43,431 nucleotides of DNA. Origin: Brevundimonas sp. 357. GTDB taxonomy: Bacteria > Pseudomonadota > Alphaproteobacteria > Caulobacterales > Caulobacteraceae. A program made the position numbers and the translations under genes. The DNA lies in NCBI RefSeq assembly GCF_003938605.1, contig NZ_RHWX01000020.1:1-43431 (forward strand). The letters run 5' to 3'. Positions within the stretch are counted from its first letter, which is position 1. Each line of letters opens with the position of its first letter. This document shows, piece by piece, positions 9,777-18,875 of the stretch. The notes below the pieces were generated by a model that searched no databases, was not told where the DNA came from, and saw only the letters and a list, made by a program, of their open reading frames with translations.

Positions 9777-9797
9777 TGCAAATAGCTCGCAATTGCA
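9777..9797. promoter_or_regulatory. Palindromic TGCAA...TTGCA site before receptor gene
   Basis: The 21-bp segment has 5-bp inverted arms TGCAA and TTGCA around an 11-bp spacer, 34 bp before the receptor start. It sits in an otherwise gene-free 294-bp gap (9537-9830) and overlaps the expected promoter. Sites of this look near siderophore receptors are often bound by Fur-type repressors, but I cannot assign the protein. It shares its arm sequence with the palindrome at 2163-2177. Confidence 0.35.
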
Positions 9798-9830
9798 TTT
9801 AAGCGCGAGGCCTTCCTCAGGAGCCTCCCT

Positions 9831-11999
9831 ATGCCCTTCGTCTCGCCCGCCTTGTCGCTGCGTCGATCATCCGGCTTTGCAGCCGTCTCTGCTCTACTGG
9901 CTGGAACCGCCTTCGCCTCGACTGCCGCCGCCCAGACGGCGCGACAGGAGCCGCAGGTCAGCACGGTAGAGGAGGTGGTGGTGACGGCGGCGCGGACCGT
10001 CCTGCCGGCTAGCGCCCTGCCGATGACGGTGGACGTCATCGACCGCAAGGCCCTGTCGGAGCAGGTGGCCATCAGCGGCTCGGTGATCGATGCGGTCGCG
10101 ACCCTGTCGCCGTCCTTTTCGCCGACCCGGCAGAAGCTGACGGGTTCGGGCGAGAGCCTGCGCGGCCGTTCGCCGCTCTACGCCATCAATGGGATTCCGC
10201 AGTCGACGCCGATCCGCGACGGCTCGCGCGACGGCTATACGATCGACCCCTTCTTCGTGGACCGGGTCGAGCTGATCTACGGCTCCAACGCCCTGCAGGG
10301 CATCGGCGCCACCGGCGGGGTGGTCAATCAGGTGACAATCGGGGCGCCGACCGAGGACGGCCTGACCGGCCGGATGTTGGCGCAGGTGTCCAGTTCGGGC
10401 GGACCTGAGGGCGACGGGATCGGAGCCAAGCTGGGCGGACTGGCCGCCTATCGCCACGGCGATTTCGACGGCGTCTTCGGCGTGGCCTATGACCAGCGTG
10501 GCGCCTTCTATGACGCCAATGGTCGCCGCGTCGGCGTCGATAACACCCAGGGCGAGGTGCAGGATTCCAAGGCCCTGTCCTTCTTCGGTCGCTTCGGCTG
10601 GGATCTGACCGACACGGTGCGCCTGGACCTCTTGGCCAACCGTTTCGAGCTGAAGGGCGACGGCGACTATGTCCGTGTCCCTGGCGATCGCAGCATCGGC
10701 CGTCCGGCCAGCAGCGAGCGCGGCCAGATCGAGGGCGAACCCGCCGGCAATCGGGTCGAGACGGTCTCGGCCTCGCTGACCGACAGTGACCTGTGGGGCG
10801 GTGACTTCAGCGCCCAGGTCTTCTTCAACCGTACGCGCGACACCTTCGGCGGCGACCGTTCCGCTACCATGCAGGACGCCAGCATCGCCCCCATCGGCAC
10901 CCTGTTCGATCAATCGTCGAACCGTTCGCGCAAGCTGGGCGCGCGGGCCAGCTATGAACGGGCCGTGCCGGGCGTGCCGGGTCTGACCGCGACCCTGGGC
11001 CTGGACGCGATGAAGGATCGCACTGAACAGCTTCTGATCGCCACCAACCGCGCCTGGGTGCCGCCGACCGAGTTCCAGAGCGTCGCCCCCTTCGTTCAGG
11101 CCAATATGCGCCTGTTCGACGGCAAGGTGCGTCTGGCCGGCGGCGTGCGTCAGGAAAACGTCGAGCTGTCGGTCAACGACTTCACCACCCTGGCTTCCTA
11201 CGGCTCGCGTCGAGTGACGGGCGGCAAGCCCAAGTTCGAAGCGACGCTAGTCAACGGCGGCGTGGTCTATGAGCCGATGGACGGCGTGCGCGCCTACGCC
11301 AGCTACGCCGAGGGCTACACTGTGCCGGACGTCGGCCGCATCCTGCGCTCGATCAACGTCGATGGGGTCAAGGTCGACAGCTTCCTCGACATCAGTCCTG
11401 TGGTTTCGGACAATCAGGAGATCGGCCTGGAAGTGAAGCGCGGTCCGTTCGAGGTCGGCGCCACCTATTTCTGGTCCTCGTCGGACCTGGGCCAGTTTCT
11501 GGTTCGCAACGCTGACGGCGTTTATGATGTCCAGCGTCAGGCGGTTGAGATCGAGGGGCTGGAACTGAATCTGCGCGCTCGCACGCCGATTGAAGGCTTG
11601 ACGGTCTCGACCGGTTACGCCCGCCTGCGCGGCCAGACCGACACAAACGACGACGGCCGGGTGGACCAGGATCTGGACGGGGCCAATATCTCGCCGGACC
11701 GGATCAACGCAGCAGCCGTCTACGCCAACGGCCCGCTGTCGGCGCGTCTACAGGTCCAGGCCTATCTGGCGCGTGACTTCGAGGGCGGCGATCCGCGCAA
11801 CAACTTCGAAGGCTACACCGTGGCCGACGCCTATCTGCGCTACGACTTCTCGTTCGGCGGCGTGTCGCTGGCGGTGCAGAACCTCTTCAACGAGGACTAT
11901 CTGACCTATAGCTCAGACACCAGCAATCCGACCGACAACCTGCGCTACTTCGCCGGTCGGGGCCGTTCCTTCACCCTCGGGTGGGACCGTCGCTTCTGA
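9831..11999 (+). CDS. TonB-dependent siderophore-type receptor
   Basis: A 722-residue outer-membrane receptor. The ATG is preceded by AGGAG at a good distance and opens a signal peptide ending near AAAQT. A TonB-box-like EEVVVTAAR follows, then a plug domain (INGIPQSTP, VDRVELIYGSNALQGIGATGGVVN) and a beta-barrel ending in TLGWDRRF with a C-terminal Phe. The size is that of siderophore receptors. Its stop overlaps the start of a PepSY membrane protein, a pairing commonly seen with iron-siderophore uptake, so an iron ligand is the best guess. The upstream palindrome is compatible with iron control. The ligand cannot be named. Confidence 0.92.
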   Translation: MPFVSPALSLRRSSGFAAVSALLAGTAFASTAAAQTARQEPQVSTVEEVVVTAARTVLPASALPMTVDVIDRKALSEQVAISGSVIDAVATLSPSFSPTRQKLTGSGESLRGRSPLYAINGIPQSTPIRDGSRDGYTIDPFFVDRVELIYGSNALQGIGATGGVVNQVTIGAPTEDGLTGRMLAQVSSSGGPEGDGIGAKLGGLAAYRHGDFDGVFGVAYDQRGAFYDANGRRVGVDNTQGEVQDSKALSFFGRFGWDLTDTVRLDLLANRFELKGDGDYVRVPGDRSIGRPASSERGQIEGEPAGNRVETVSASLTDSDLWGGDFSAQVFFNRTRDTFGGDRSATMQDASIAPIGTLFDQSSNRSRKLGARASYERAVPGVPGLTATLGLDAMKDRTEQLLIATNRAWVPPTEFQSVAPFVQANMRLFDGKVRLAGGVRQENVELSVNDFTTLASYGSRRVTGGKPKFEATLVNGGVVYEPMDGVRAYASYAEGYTVPDVGRILRSINVDGVKVDSFLDISPVVSDNQEIGLEVKRGPFEVGATYFWSSSDLGQFLVRNADGVYDVQRQAVEIEGLELNLRARTPIEGLTVSTGYARLRGQTDTNDDGRVDQDLDGANISPDRINAAAVYANGPLSARLQVQAYLARDFEGGDPRNNFEGYTVADAYLRYDFSFGGVSLAVQNLFNEDYLTYSSDTSNPTDNLRYFAGRGRSFTLGWDRRF

Positions 12000-13081
12000 T
12001 GCGTCTGGTCCAACTGGCGCATCGCTGGACCGGGGGGCTGGTCGGCCTGTTGCTGTTCGTCCTGGGGCTGACCGGAACCGTTCTGGTGTTCAAGGACGAC
12101 TGGCTGCGCGCCGTCGTGCCTCATGCGACAGAGGCGCGGATTTCGGACCCCCGGCTGATCGGGGCGGCGCTGGAGCAGGCGTTTTCGGCGTCCGACCGGC
12201 CGCGTTCGGTCATCCTGGCCGACGATCGTCTGGGCATCCATCGCCTGAACTATGAAGAGAAGACGCGCGGGGCCTATGCGACCCAGTCGGGGCAGGTGGT
12301 GGCGCGCTGGGACAGCCTGTGGGCGCGGCCGGAACTGTGGCTGTTCGACCTGCATCACTATCTGCTGATCGGCGATGTCGGAAAGACCATCGCCGGGATC
12401 GCGGGCCTGGCCGGTCTTGGCTTCGTCGTCACAGGGGTGATCCTGTGGTGGCCGACGCGAAGAACCTTTGTCTTCGCCGCCCTGCCCAAGACCTGGAAAC
12501 GGGCGGGAGTTGTCAAACATCACCGCGACATGGGCGCGTGGAGCGCGCCGCTGCTGGCCGTGATCCTGACGACCGGCGCGATTCTGGCCCTGTCCCCGCT
12601 ATACGAAGGCCTAGCCAAAGTCCTGTCGCCGAGGGAAAATTTGAAGGCGATCATGGCGCCGCCGGAACATGAAGGCGGCCCCCTGTCCGTCGATCTCGAC
12701 TGGCCGGCGATGATGGCGGCGGCGCAAGGCCGTTTTCCTGATGCGGACCCGCGCATTCTGTCCCTGCCCACGAAGCCTGGGGGGCTGATCAGCCTGCGCA
12801 TGCGGCGCGCGGCGGAATGGCTGCCCAATGGCCGTACCCAAGTCTGGTTTGACCCGGCGGACGGTCGCATCGTCGGCGCGCGTGACGCCTTGACCCTGCC
12901 GCTCGGCTTGCGGGTCGCGAACGCCCAGTATCCGATCCATGCGGCCAAGGTCGGGGGAGTGGCTTATCGGCTGATCGTGACTGTGGCTGGCTTAGCGTTG
13001 ACGCTGTTGGGATCTCTGGCCGTCGTCACCTTCTGGGGCAATCCGAGCGGATTGCCGAAGCGGCGACGCAAGAAGGCCTAA
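11999..13081 (+). CDS. PepSY-associated inner-membrane protein
   Basis: About 360 residues from ATG 11999, whose A is shared with the receptor stop (TGATG). Four hydrophobic helices are visible: residues about 12-35 (GGLVGLLLFVLGLTGTVLVF), about 130-150 (GIAGLAGLGFVVTGVILWWP), about 183-203 (LLAVILTTGAILAL) and about 320-345 near the C-terminus. Periplasmic PepSY-like segments lie between them. Conserved His residues in LAHRWTGG, LHHYLLIGD and VKHHRDMG could bind haem, as proposed for PepSY-TM proteins that reduce ferric siderophores. Translational coupling to the receptor supports a role in iron release or reduction at the inner membrane. This role is inferred from family and context. Confidence 0.85.
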   Translation: MRLVQLAHRWTGGLVGLLLFVLGLTGTVLVFKDDWLRAVVPHATEARISDPRLIGAALEQAFSASDRPRSVILADDRLGIHRLNYEEKTRGAYATQSGQVVARWDSLWARPELWLFDLHHYLLIGDVGKTIAGIAGLAGLGFVVTGVILWWPTRRTFVFAALPKTWKRAGVVKHHRDMGAWSAPLLAVILTTGAILALSPLYEGLAKVLSPRENLKAIMAPPEHEGGPLSVDLDWPAMMAAAQGRFPDADPRILSLPTKPGGLISLRMRRAAEWLPNGRTQVWFDPADGRIVGARDALTLPLGLRVANAQYPIHAAKVGGVAYRLIVTVAGLALTLLGSLAVVTFWGNPSGLPKRRRKKA

Positions 13082-13149
13082 CGACGAGGACCGGTAACGG
13101 CTTGTGGAAGCCAACTTTCGGGCGCGGCATGAACGACCGCTCCTGGCGC

Positions 13150-16100
13150 TTAGTGGAAATCCCGCGACCCCGGCAGGATGCGCACGTCGCGCGGATGCCG
13201 GTGCGACGGTTGGCGCGGCGGTTGCGGATGGGCGACGATGTCCGCGCGGACCAACTGCACGTGGGTTTCGTGGTCTTCTGACAGGCGGGACAGTTCGGTG
13301 CTGCGGTCAATGATGCGGCGGGCGACGACGTGGACGACATCTTCGGGACTTTTCTCGACGACGCCTTCGACCTGCATCAGGCGGGCGCCCATGACCTCGC
13401 GCCGGAACTGGTCCAGCATCCGCGCCCACAGGACCACGTTGGTGATGCCGGTCTCGTCCTCCAGGGTCACGAAGACGGCGTTGCCCTTGCCGGGCCGCTG
13501 ACGCACCAGGACCACGCCGGCGACCTGCACCCGCGAGCCGCCGCGTTTCGCCTCGGTTTCGGCGCAGGTCAGGACTCGCTCGGCGGCGAAGACGGGGCGC
13601 AGGACGGCCATGGGGTGGGCCTTCAGCGACAGGCGTGCGGTCTGATAGTCGGCCGCGACGTGTTCGCCTAGCGGCATCAGGGGCAGATGGGCGTTGGGCT
13701 CGCTCCCCAGTTCGCGGGCGCCGCGCTCGCGCGCCTCGGCGGCGGCGAACAAGGGCAGGGGATTGTCGTCGGGCAATCGCCGCACCGCCCACAGGGCCTC
13801 GCGTCGATCCTGTCCCAGGGAACGGAAGGCGTCGGCGTCGGCCAGCTTGCGCATGGCGGCGGCGGGCAGTTCGGCGCGGCGGGCCAGGGTTTCGATATCG
13901 GCGAAGGGCGCCTCGGCCCGCGCCGCTGACAGAGCGTTCGCCCAATCCTCCCTGAAGCCGTCGATCTGGCGCAGGCCCAGACGCAGGACGGGCGTCTTCT
14001 CAGACCCCTCTAGACTGTTGTCCCAGTCGCTGTGCGAGACGTCGATCGGGCGCACCTCGACCCCGCCGACCTCCTGCGCCTCGCGCACGATCTGGGCGGG
14101 GGCGTAGAAGCCCATGGGCTGGCTGTTGAGCAGGGCGCAGGCGAAGGCCGCCGGGTGGCGGTGCTTGATCCAGGAAGAGACGTAGACCAGCCGGGCGAAA
14201 CTGGCGGCGTGGCTTTCGGGAAAGCCGTAAGAGCCGAAGCCCTTGATCTGTTCGAAACACCGCTGGGCGAAGACCGGATCATAGCCGCGCTCGACCATCC
14301 GCCCGACCATGCGCGTCTCATAGGTGTGAAGGCTGCCGTCGCCACGGAAGGTGCCCATGGCCTTGCGCAGGCCGTTGGCCTCGCCGTCGCTGAACTCGGC
14401 GGCGACGATGGCCAGTTTCATCGCCTGCTCCTGAAACAGGGGCACGCCGAGGGTCTTGTGCAGCACCTGTTCCAGTTCGTCGGGCGGGCCGTGATCTGGG
14501 GAGGGTGAGGAATAGACGACCTCCTCCACACCGTTGCGGCGACGCAGATAGGGGTGAACCATGTCGCCCTGGATCGGGCCGGGGCGGACGATGGCGACCT
14601 GGATGACAAGGTCATAGAGGCAACGTGGCCGGAGCCGCGGCAGCATGTTGATCTGGGCCCGGCTCTCGACCTGGAAGACGCCGATGGACTGGCCTCGACA
14701 CAGCATGTCGTAAACGGCCGGGTCCTCGCGCGGGAGGGTGTGCAGTTCCCAATCCTCCTTCTCATGCGCGCGGATCAGGTCGAAGGCCTTGCGGATGCAG
14801 GTCAGCATCCCCAGCGCCAGCACATCGACCTTCATCAGGCGCAGGGCGTCGATGTCGTCCTTGTCCCATTCGATGAAGGTGCGGTCGGGCATGGCGGCGT
14901 TGCCGATGGGAACCATCTCGTCCAGCCGGTCCTGGGTCAGGACAAAGCCCCCGACGTGCTGGCTGAGGTGGCGGGGGAAGTTCAGCAGACGGGACGCCAT
15001 CTCGACCGCGCGGGCGATCATCGGGTTGGCTGTATCCAGTCCCGCCTGAACGACGTGGCGATCGCCGATCTCGGTCCCCCAACTGCCCCAGTGGCTGGAG
15101 GCCAGCCGAGCGGTGACGTCTTCGGTCAGACCTAGGACCTTGCCCACCTCGCGGATGGCGCTGCGGGGACGGAAATGGATGACGGTGGCGGCGATGCCGG
15201 CGCGATGGCGGCCATAGCGTTCGTAGATATGCTGGATGATCTCCTCGCGTCGTTCGTGCTCGAAATCCACGTCGATGTCGGGCGGTTCGTTTCGATCTTC
15301 GGACAGGAAGCGTTCGAACAGAAGATCGGACTCCATCGGATCCACCGAGGTGATGCCGAGGACATAGCAGACCGCCGAGTTCGCCGCCGAGCCGCGCCCC
15401 TGACACAGGATGCGCTTGTCACGCGCCACGCGGACGATGTCGAAGATGGTCAGGAAATAGGGCGCGATGTCCTTGCGGGCGATAAAGGCCAGTTCCTTGT
15501 CCAGCAGGGCCTGGACCTTGTCGGGAACGCCGTCAGGGTAACGCATGGCGGCGTGCCGCCCCGTAAGCTCTTCCAGCCAGGCCTGTGGGCTCCAATCGGG
15601 CGGAACAGGCTCTTTCGGATATTGATAGCTGAGCTCGGCCAGATCGAAGGTCGCGCGCGACAGGAAGGCGGTCGTCTCAGTCACCGCTTCGGGCGCGTCT
15701 TTGAACAGCCTCGCCATTTCATCTTCGGGCTTCAGCCAGCGTTCGGCGTTGGCCTCCAGCCGACGGCCGGCGGTTTCGATGGTCGCGCCTTCGCGGATGC
15801 AGGTCAGGACGTCCTGCAGGTCGCGGTCATGGGGAGCGGCGTAGAGGACGTCGTTGAGCGCCAGCAGGGGAACCTTCGCCCGCTCCGCCATGGCCTTGAG
15901 CCGGGCCAGCCGCCGCCGGTCGCCGCCGCGCCTGTGCAGGGCGGCGCCCAGCCAGACCGCGCCCGGCGCCGCCTCATTCATGCGGGCCAGCACCTCTTCC
16001 AGCCCTGTCAGTCGATCGGGCGGGACGAGGATCAGCAGCAGGTCATCGGGATCGGCCAGCAGGTCGCGCAGACCGATCTCGCATTCGCCCTTCTTCGCCC

Positions 16101-16539
16101 GGCGATTGCCCAGGGTCAGCAGGCGCGTCAGCCGACCCCAGCCCGCCCGCGTCTCCGGATAGGCGATGACGTCGGGCGTCCCGTCGTTGAAGACCAGCCG
16201 CGTCCCGGTCAGCAGGTGGAAGCCCGCCGCGCGACGTTTCATCTCTTCGGACAGGGCCGGATCGTTCAGCGGGTCCTCGATGAAGGCGATCTCGCCGGGA
16301 CTGCCGCCGTCGCGCACCCTGTCCGGCGGGGCCAGACCCTCGACGCGAATCTCTTTCAGCGCGCTCCAGGCCCGCACCACGCCCCCCACGGTGTTGCGGT
16401 CTGCCAGCCCCAGCCCGGCATGGCCGCGCAGGATCGCCGTCAGCACCAGGTCCTTGGGATGCGAGGCGCCGCGCAGGAAGGAGAAGTTGCTGGCCGTCGC
16501 CAACTCGGCGTACGCGCCGCAAGGGTCGAGCCTCCTCAT
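13150..16539 (-). CDS. dnaE2: Error-prone DNA polymerase DnaE2 (ImuC)
   Basis: A 1129-residue C-family polymerase. The start is ATG 16539, overlapping the imuB stop as ATGA, and the protein opens with AYAELATASNFSFLRGASHP, the usual DnaE2 beginning. A longer in-frame extension upstream lies inside imuB and is not credible. Seen: an N-terminal PHP domain, palm-domain acidic residues in PPDIDVDFEHERRE, a finger/beta-binding region, and a C-terminal OB fold (VQVAGVVLVRQRPGKGNAVFVTLEDETG). It performs translesion synthesis after DNA damage together with ImuA and ImuB at the replication clamp. Expression should follow the LexA box ahead of imuA. The gene looks intact. Confidence 0.96.
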   Translation of the reverse strand: MRRLDPCGAYAELATASNFSFLRGASHPKDLVLTAILRGHAGLGLADRNTVGGVVRAWSALKEIRVEGLAPPDRVRDGGSPGEIAFIEDPLNDPALSEEMKRRAAGFHLLTGTRLVFNDGTPDVIAYPETRAGWGRLTRLLTLGNRRAKKGECEIGLRDLLADPDDLLLILVPPDRLTGLEEVLARMNEAAPGAVWLGAALHRRGGDRRRLARLKAMAERAKVPLLALNDVLYAAPHDRDLQDVLTCIREGATIETAGRRLEANAERWLKPEDEMARLFKDAPEAVTETTAFLSRATFDLAELSYQYPKEPVPPDWSPQAWLEELTGRHAAMRYPDGVPDKVQALLDKELAFIARKDIAPYFLTIFDIVRVARDKRILCQGRGSAANSAVCYVLGITSVDPMESDLLFERFLSEDRNEPPDIDVDFEHERREEIIQHIYERYGRHRAGIAATVIHFRPRSAIREVGKVLGLTEDVTARLASSHWGSWGTEIGDRHVVQAGLDTANPMIARAVEMASRLLNFPRHLSQHVGGFVLTQDRLDEMVPIGNAAMPDRTFIEWDKDDIDALRLMKVDVLALGMLTCIRKAFDLIRAHEKEDWELHTLPREDPAVYDMLCRGQSIGVFQVESRAQINMLPRLRPRCLYDLVIQVAIVRPGPIQGDMVHPYLRRRNGVEEVVYSSPSPDHGPPDELEQVLHKTLGVPLFQEQAMKLAIVAAEFSDGEANGLRKAMGTFRGDGSLHTYETRMVGRMVERGYDPVFAQRCFEQIKGFGSYGFPESHAASFARLVYVSSWIKHRHPAAFACALLNSQPMGFYAPAQIVREAQEVGGVEVRPIDVSHSDWDNSLEGSEKTPVLRLGLRQIDGFREDWANALSAARAEAPFADIETLARRAELPAAAMRKLADADAFRSLGQDRREALWAVRRLPDDNPLPLFAAAEARERGARELGSEPNAHLPLMPLGEHVAADYQTARLSLKAHPMAVLRPVFAAERVLTCAETEAKRGGSRVQVAGVVLVRQRPGKGNAVFVTLEDETGITNVVLWARMLDQFRREVMGARLMQVEGVVEKSPEDVVHVVARRIIDRSTELSRLSEDHETHVQLVRADIVAHPQPPRQPSHRHPRDVRILPGSRDFH

Positions 16540-18095
16540 GCGAACAGGCCGTGGATGAACCAGCGCGGCTCGAGCGTCTCGCCATAGAGACCCTGGCGGA
16601 ACAGCCAGAAGCGACGGCCGTCCCGGTCCTCGACCCGGTAATAGTCGCGGGTGCGCTGGTTCGGCGCGCGCCACCATTCGCCGCTGATCCGCTCGGGCCC
16701 TTCGGCGCGCGTCACCTCGTGCAGGACGCGGCGCCAACGGAACTTCAGCGGATAGCCGTCGGGGACCTCGGCCAGGGTTTCGACCGGCTGGGGCGGGTCG
16801 AACATCTGCAGGGGGCGCAGGGGCGGATCGTCGGAATCGAGGTCGGGCCAGGTCTCGTCGCCATGACGGGCGGCGGCCGGGACCAGTCGCGCCGCACGTT
16901 CAGGAATGTGCGAGGCGAAGGGCTCGAAGCGCAGCACGGCCTCCGGCCCCAGACGCGCGGTCAACCGGTCGATCAGGCGGCTGAAGGCTTCTTCGCCGGG
17001 CGTCTCGCGTTCCAGCCCCTGCTGGGTCGGCGCCAAAGCCTGGGTCCAGGGCACGGACATCCGCATCTGGTCGAAGCCGAACCCGGGGTCCAGCGGGGCG
17101 GCCAGGGCCGCCATCCGCTCGCGGAACAGCCGCAGGGTCGCGGTGGCGTCGCGGGTCGGGCGGCCGGTGTGGACGACGATGCGGCGCGTCTCGCCGTCCA
17201 CGCGATAGAAGCCGGCCTCGAAGGCGCGGCCGCCCAGGCCGGTCTGATCCAGCCGGTCCATGGCCTCGATCAGCAGGTCGGACAGGACCCGCTCCACGTC
17301 CTCGGGTGCCGAGATCGGCTCGAAAAAGACGCGGTCGACGGCCACGGGGGCGGGCGGGCGATGCGGGGTGATGCGTATGTCCTCGTCGCCCAGAACCCGC
17401 GCCAGTCGGGTCGGGAAGTCGACGCCGAAACGGGCGGCCAGGGGCGCGCGAGGCCGGTCGTCCAGATCGCCCAGCCGCTTCAGGCCCAGGCGACGCAGGG
17501 CCTCGTCCTCCCTGTCCGAAAGCTCCAGGGCGGCGACCGGCAGGCGGCGCGCGGCGGCGCGATCCTGGCCGGGCTCGAACCGGCCGCCGGGGCCGAAGCG
17601 AGCCAGGGCGCGGGCGATCTGTGGCGTGCCGGCCAAGGCGCACCGGATTTTGAGTCCGGCGCGTTCGGCTTGCACTTGAACCGTCCGCATCAGGCCTGTC
17701 TCTCCGCCGAACAGGTGGGCGCAGCCGGTCACGTCCAGCATCAGGCCGTGCGGCGGGTCCAGCGCGATCATCGGGGTGAAGCGGCCGAAATCCTCCAGCA
17801 CCCGCCCCAGCAGGGCGTCGTCGATGTCAGGGCGATGGGCGACGACGCGCAGGGCGGGGGTCCGCGCCCGCGCGTCGGCCAGGGCCAGGCCAGGGGTCAG
17901 TCCCGCTCGCGCCGCCGCCGGATCGACGGCCGCCAGCCGCAGCGCGCCCTTGATCTTCTCGGCCAGGACGACCGGCGGCGCATCCTCAGGCGGCGCGCCG
18001 TCCCGCTGCTCCTGACGCCGCAGCCGGTCGCTGGGCAGCCAAGGGAACCAGACCGCCAGATAGCGGCGCGGGCGGGCGGAAGGTTCGCTGTTCAC
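16536..18095 (-). CDS. imuB: ImuB, Y-family polymerase-like mutasome protein
   Basis: About 519 residues. The start is the GTG at 18095, preceded by GGAG, which places RRYLAVWFPWLPSDRL near the N-terminus as in other ImuB proteins. This GTG lies within the end of imuA, giving a 110-bp overlap. The usual Y-family acidic active-site residue near the N-terminus is replaced (AVWFPWLP), consistent with ImuB being a non-catalytic adaptor that links DnaE2 and ImuA to the beta clamp. A helix-hairpin-helix and little-finger-like region occupies the middle, and the C-terminus ends ETLEPRWFIHGLFA. The stop overlaps the dnaE2 start. Confidence 0.93.
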   Translation of the reverse strand: MNSEPSARPRRYLAVWFPWLPSDRLRRQEQRDGAPPEDAPPVVLAEKIKGALRLAAVDPAAARAGLTPGLALADARARTPALRVVAHRPDIDDALLGRVLEDFGRFTPMIALDPPHGLMLDVTGCAHLFGGETGLMRTVQVQAERAGLKIRCALAGTPQIARALARFGPGGRFEPGQDRAAARRLPVAALELSDREDEALRRLGLKRLGDLDDRPRAPLAARFGVDFPTRLARVLGDEDIRITPHRPPAPVAVDRVFFEPISAPEDVERVLSDLLIEAMDRLDQTGLGGRAFEAGFYRVDGETRRIVVHTGRPTRDATATLRLFRERMAALAAPLDPGFGFDQMRMSVPWTQALAPTQQGLERETPGEEAFSRLIDRLTARLGPEAVLRFEPFASHIPERAARLVPAAARHGDETWPDLDSDDPPLRPLQMFDPPQPVETLAEVPDGYPLKFRWRRVLHEVTRAEGPERISGEWWRAPNQRTRDYYRVEDRDGRRFWLFRQGLYGETLEPRWFIHGLFA

Positions 18096-18774
18096 GATCC
18101 CACTCCATGATCCAGGTCCCGGTCGCCCCGCCGCCGCGCCGCCGCAGCAGGGTCGCCGAAAAAGACGGTTGCCCCGGCGCCCCGCCTTCCAGGGGTTCCG
18201 AAGCGTAAGAGCCCACGGACCAGCGGGTCTCGGCCGCGCTGGGGCAGGGCAGGGCGCCTGCCCGCGCCAGGAACAGGGTCGCACCGCCCGTCTCGGCCGC
18301 CAGCGCCAGTCGGCGGCTGGCCGTCAGGCTGAACGCCTTGGCCTCGCCCCAGGCGCTCAACAGCACGGCGCCCACGGCGGGACTGCGCAGGGCTTCTTCG
18401 CCGACGGCCAACAGGGTCTGCACGTCGCGCGTCCGCACCAGCAGCAGGTCGCGCGGCGACAAGCCCATCTCATGCAGGCCCGGCCCATGCGGCCGTCCCG
18501 CCTCCTGGGCCATCATCTCATGCAGGCCCCAGACGATGGGCCGCCCCGCCGCCGCCCGCAGCGCCATGCCCAGCCCGAAGGCGTTGACCGCCGCCGCGTC
18601 GGCGGGCGCAGCGGCGTAGAGATCATGCAGAACGCCCGTAGCCAGAGACGCAAAGGCGTCGTCGCCTCCCGCGCGCACGCCTGCGCCGACGCGACGACCG
18701 CCGGCCCTATCCAGGGCCTCCAGGCGAGTCTTCAGCGCCGCCAGAGCGTCAGGCCGTGAACAAATGTTCTCCAT
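17986..18774 (-). CDS. imuA: ImuA, RecA-like mutasome protein
   Basis: A 262-residue SOS protein, first gene of imuA-imuB-dnaE2. The alphaproteobacterial ImuA pattern is visible: MENICSRPDALAALKTRLEAL at the N-terminus, then GLHEM, LSPRDLLLVR and a C-terminal TWIMEWDRE. The last 110 bp overlap the start of imuB in another frame. The ATG at 18774 sits inside a LexA box and has no clear Shine-Dalgarno, so translation is either leaderless or begins downstream. ImuA is thought to modulate the ImuB-DnaE2 complex during translesion synthesis. Confidence 0.9.
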   Translation of the reverse strand: MENICSRPDALAALKTRLEALDRAGGRRVGAGVRAGGDDAFASLATGVLHDLYAAAPADAAAVNAFGLGMALRAAAGRPIVWGLHEMMAQEAGRPHGPGLHEMGLSPRDLLLVRTRDVQTLLAVGEEALRSPAVGAVLLSAWGEAKAFSLTASRRLALAAETGGATLFLARAGALPCPSAAETRWSVGSYASEPLEGGAPGQPSFSATLLRRRGGGATGTWIMEWDREQRTFRPPAPLSGGLVPLAAQRPAAASGAAGRRAA

Positions 18775-18780
18775 ATGTTC
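18758..18780 (-). promoter_or_regulatory. LexA (SOS) operator of imuA-imuB-dnaE2
   Basis: GTTC-TCCATAT-GTTC at 18766-18780 matches the alphaproteobacterial direct-repeat LexA box GTTC-N7-GTTC. It covers the imuA start codon. The inner GTTC is also the right arm of GAACAAATGTTC at 18758-18769, which fits the GAAC-N4-GTTC form used by Gram-positive LexA. The direct repeat is very likely the working operator. Confidence 0.88.
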
Positions 18781-18875
18781 TATATGCGTACCAACCCCCT
18801 GGGGGAGTCAAGCGAAGCGGGAGACAAGGCTCGATACGGTCACTGACAACGACCGATTCTGGCGTTTGGTTGGCC

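Noticed and set aside
13082..13149. Possible regulatory site between the PepSY gene and dnaE2
   Set aside because: Only 68 bp between converging genes, with no clear hairpin or T-run.
16540..16737. 66-residue upstream extension of DnaE2
   Set aside because: Lies wholly inside imuB, Arg/Pro-rich, and absent from the usual DnaE2 N-terminus.
15175..18110. Long plus-strand frames opposite dnaE2 and imuB
   Set aside because: Low-complexity complements of real genes, no family motif.
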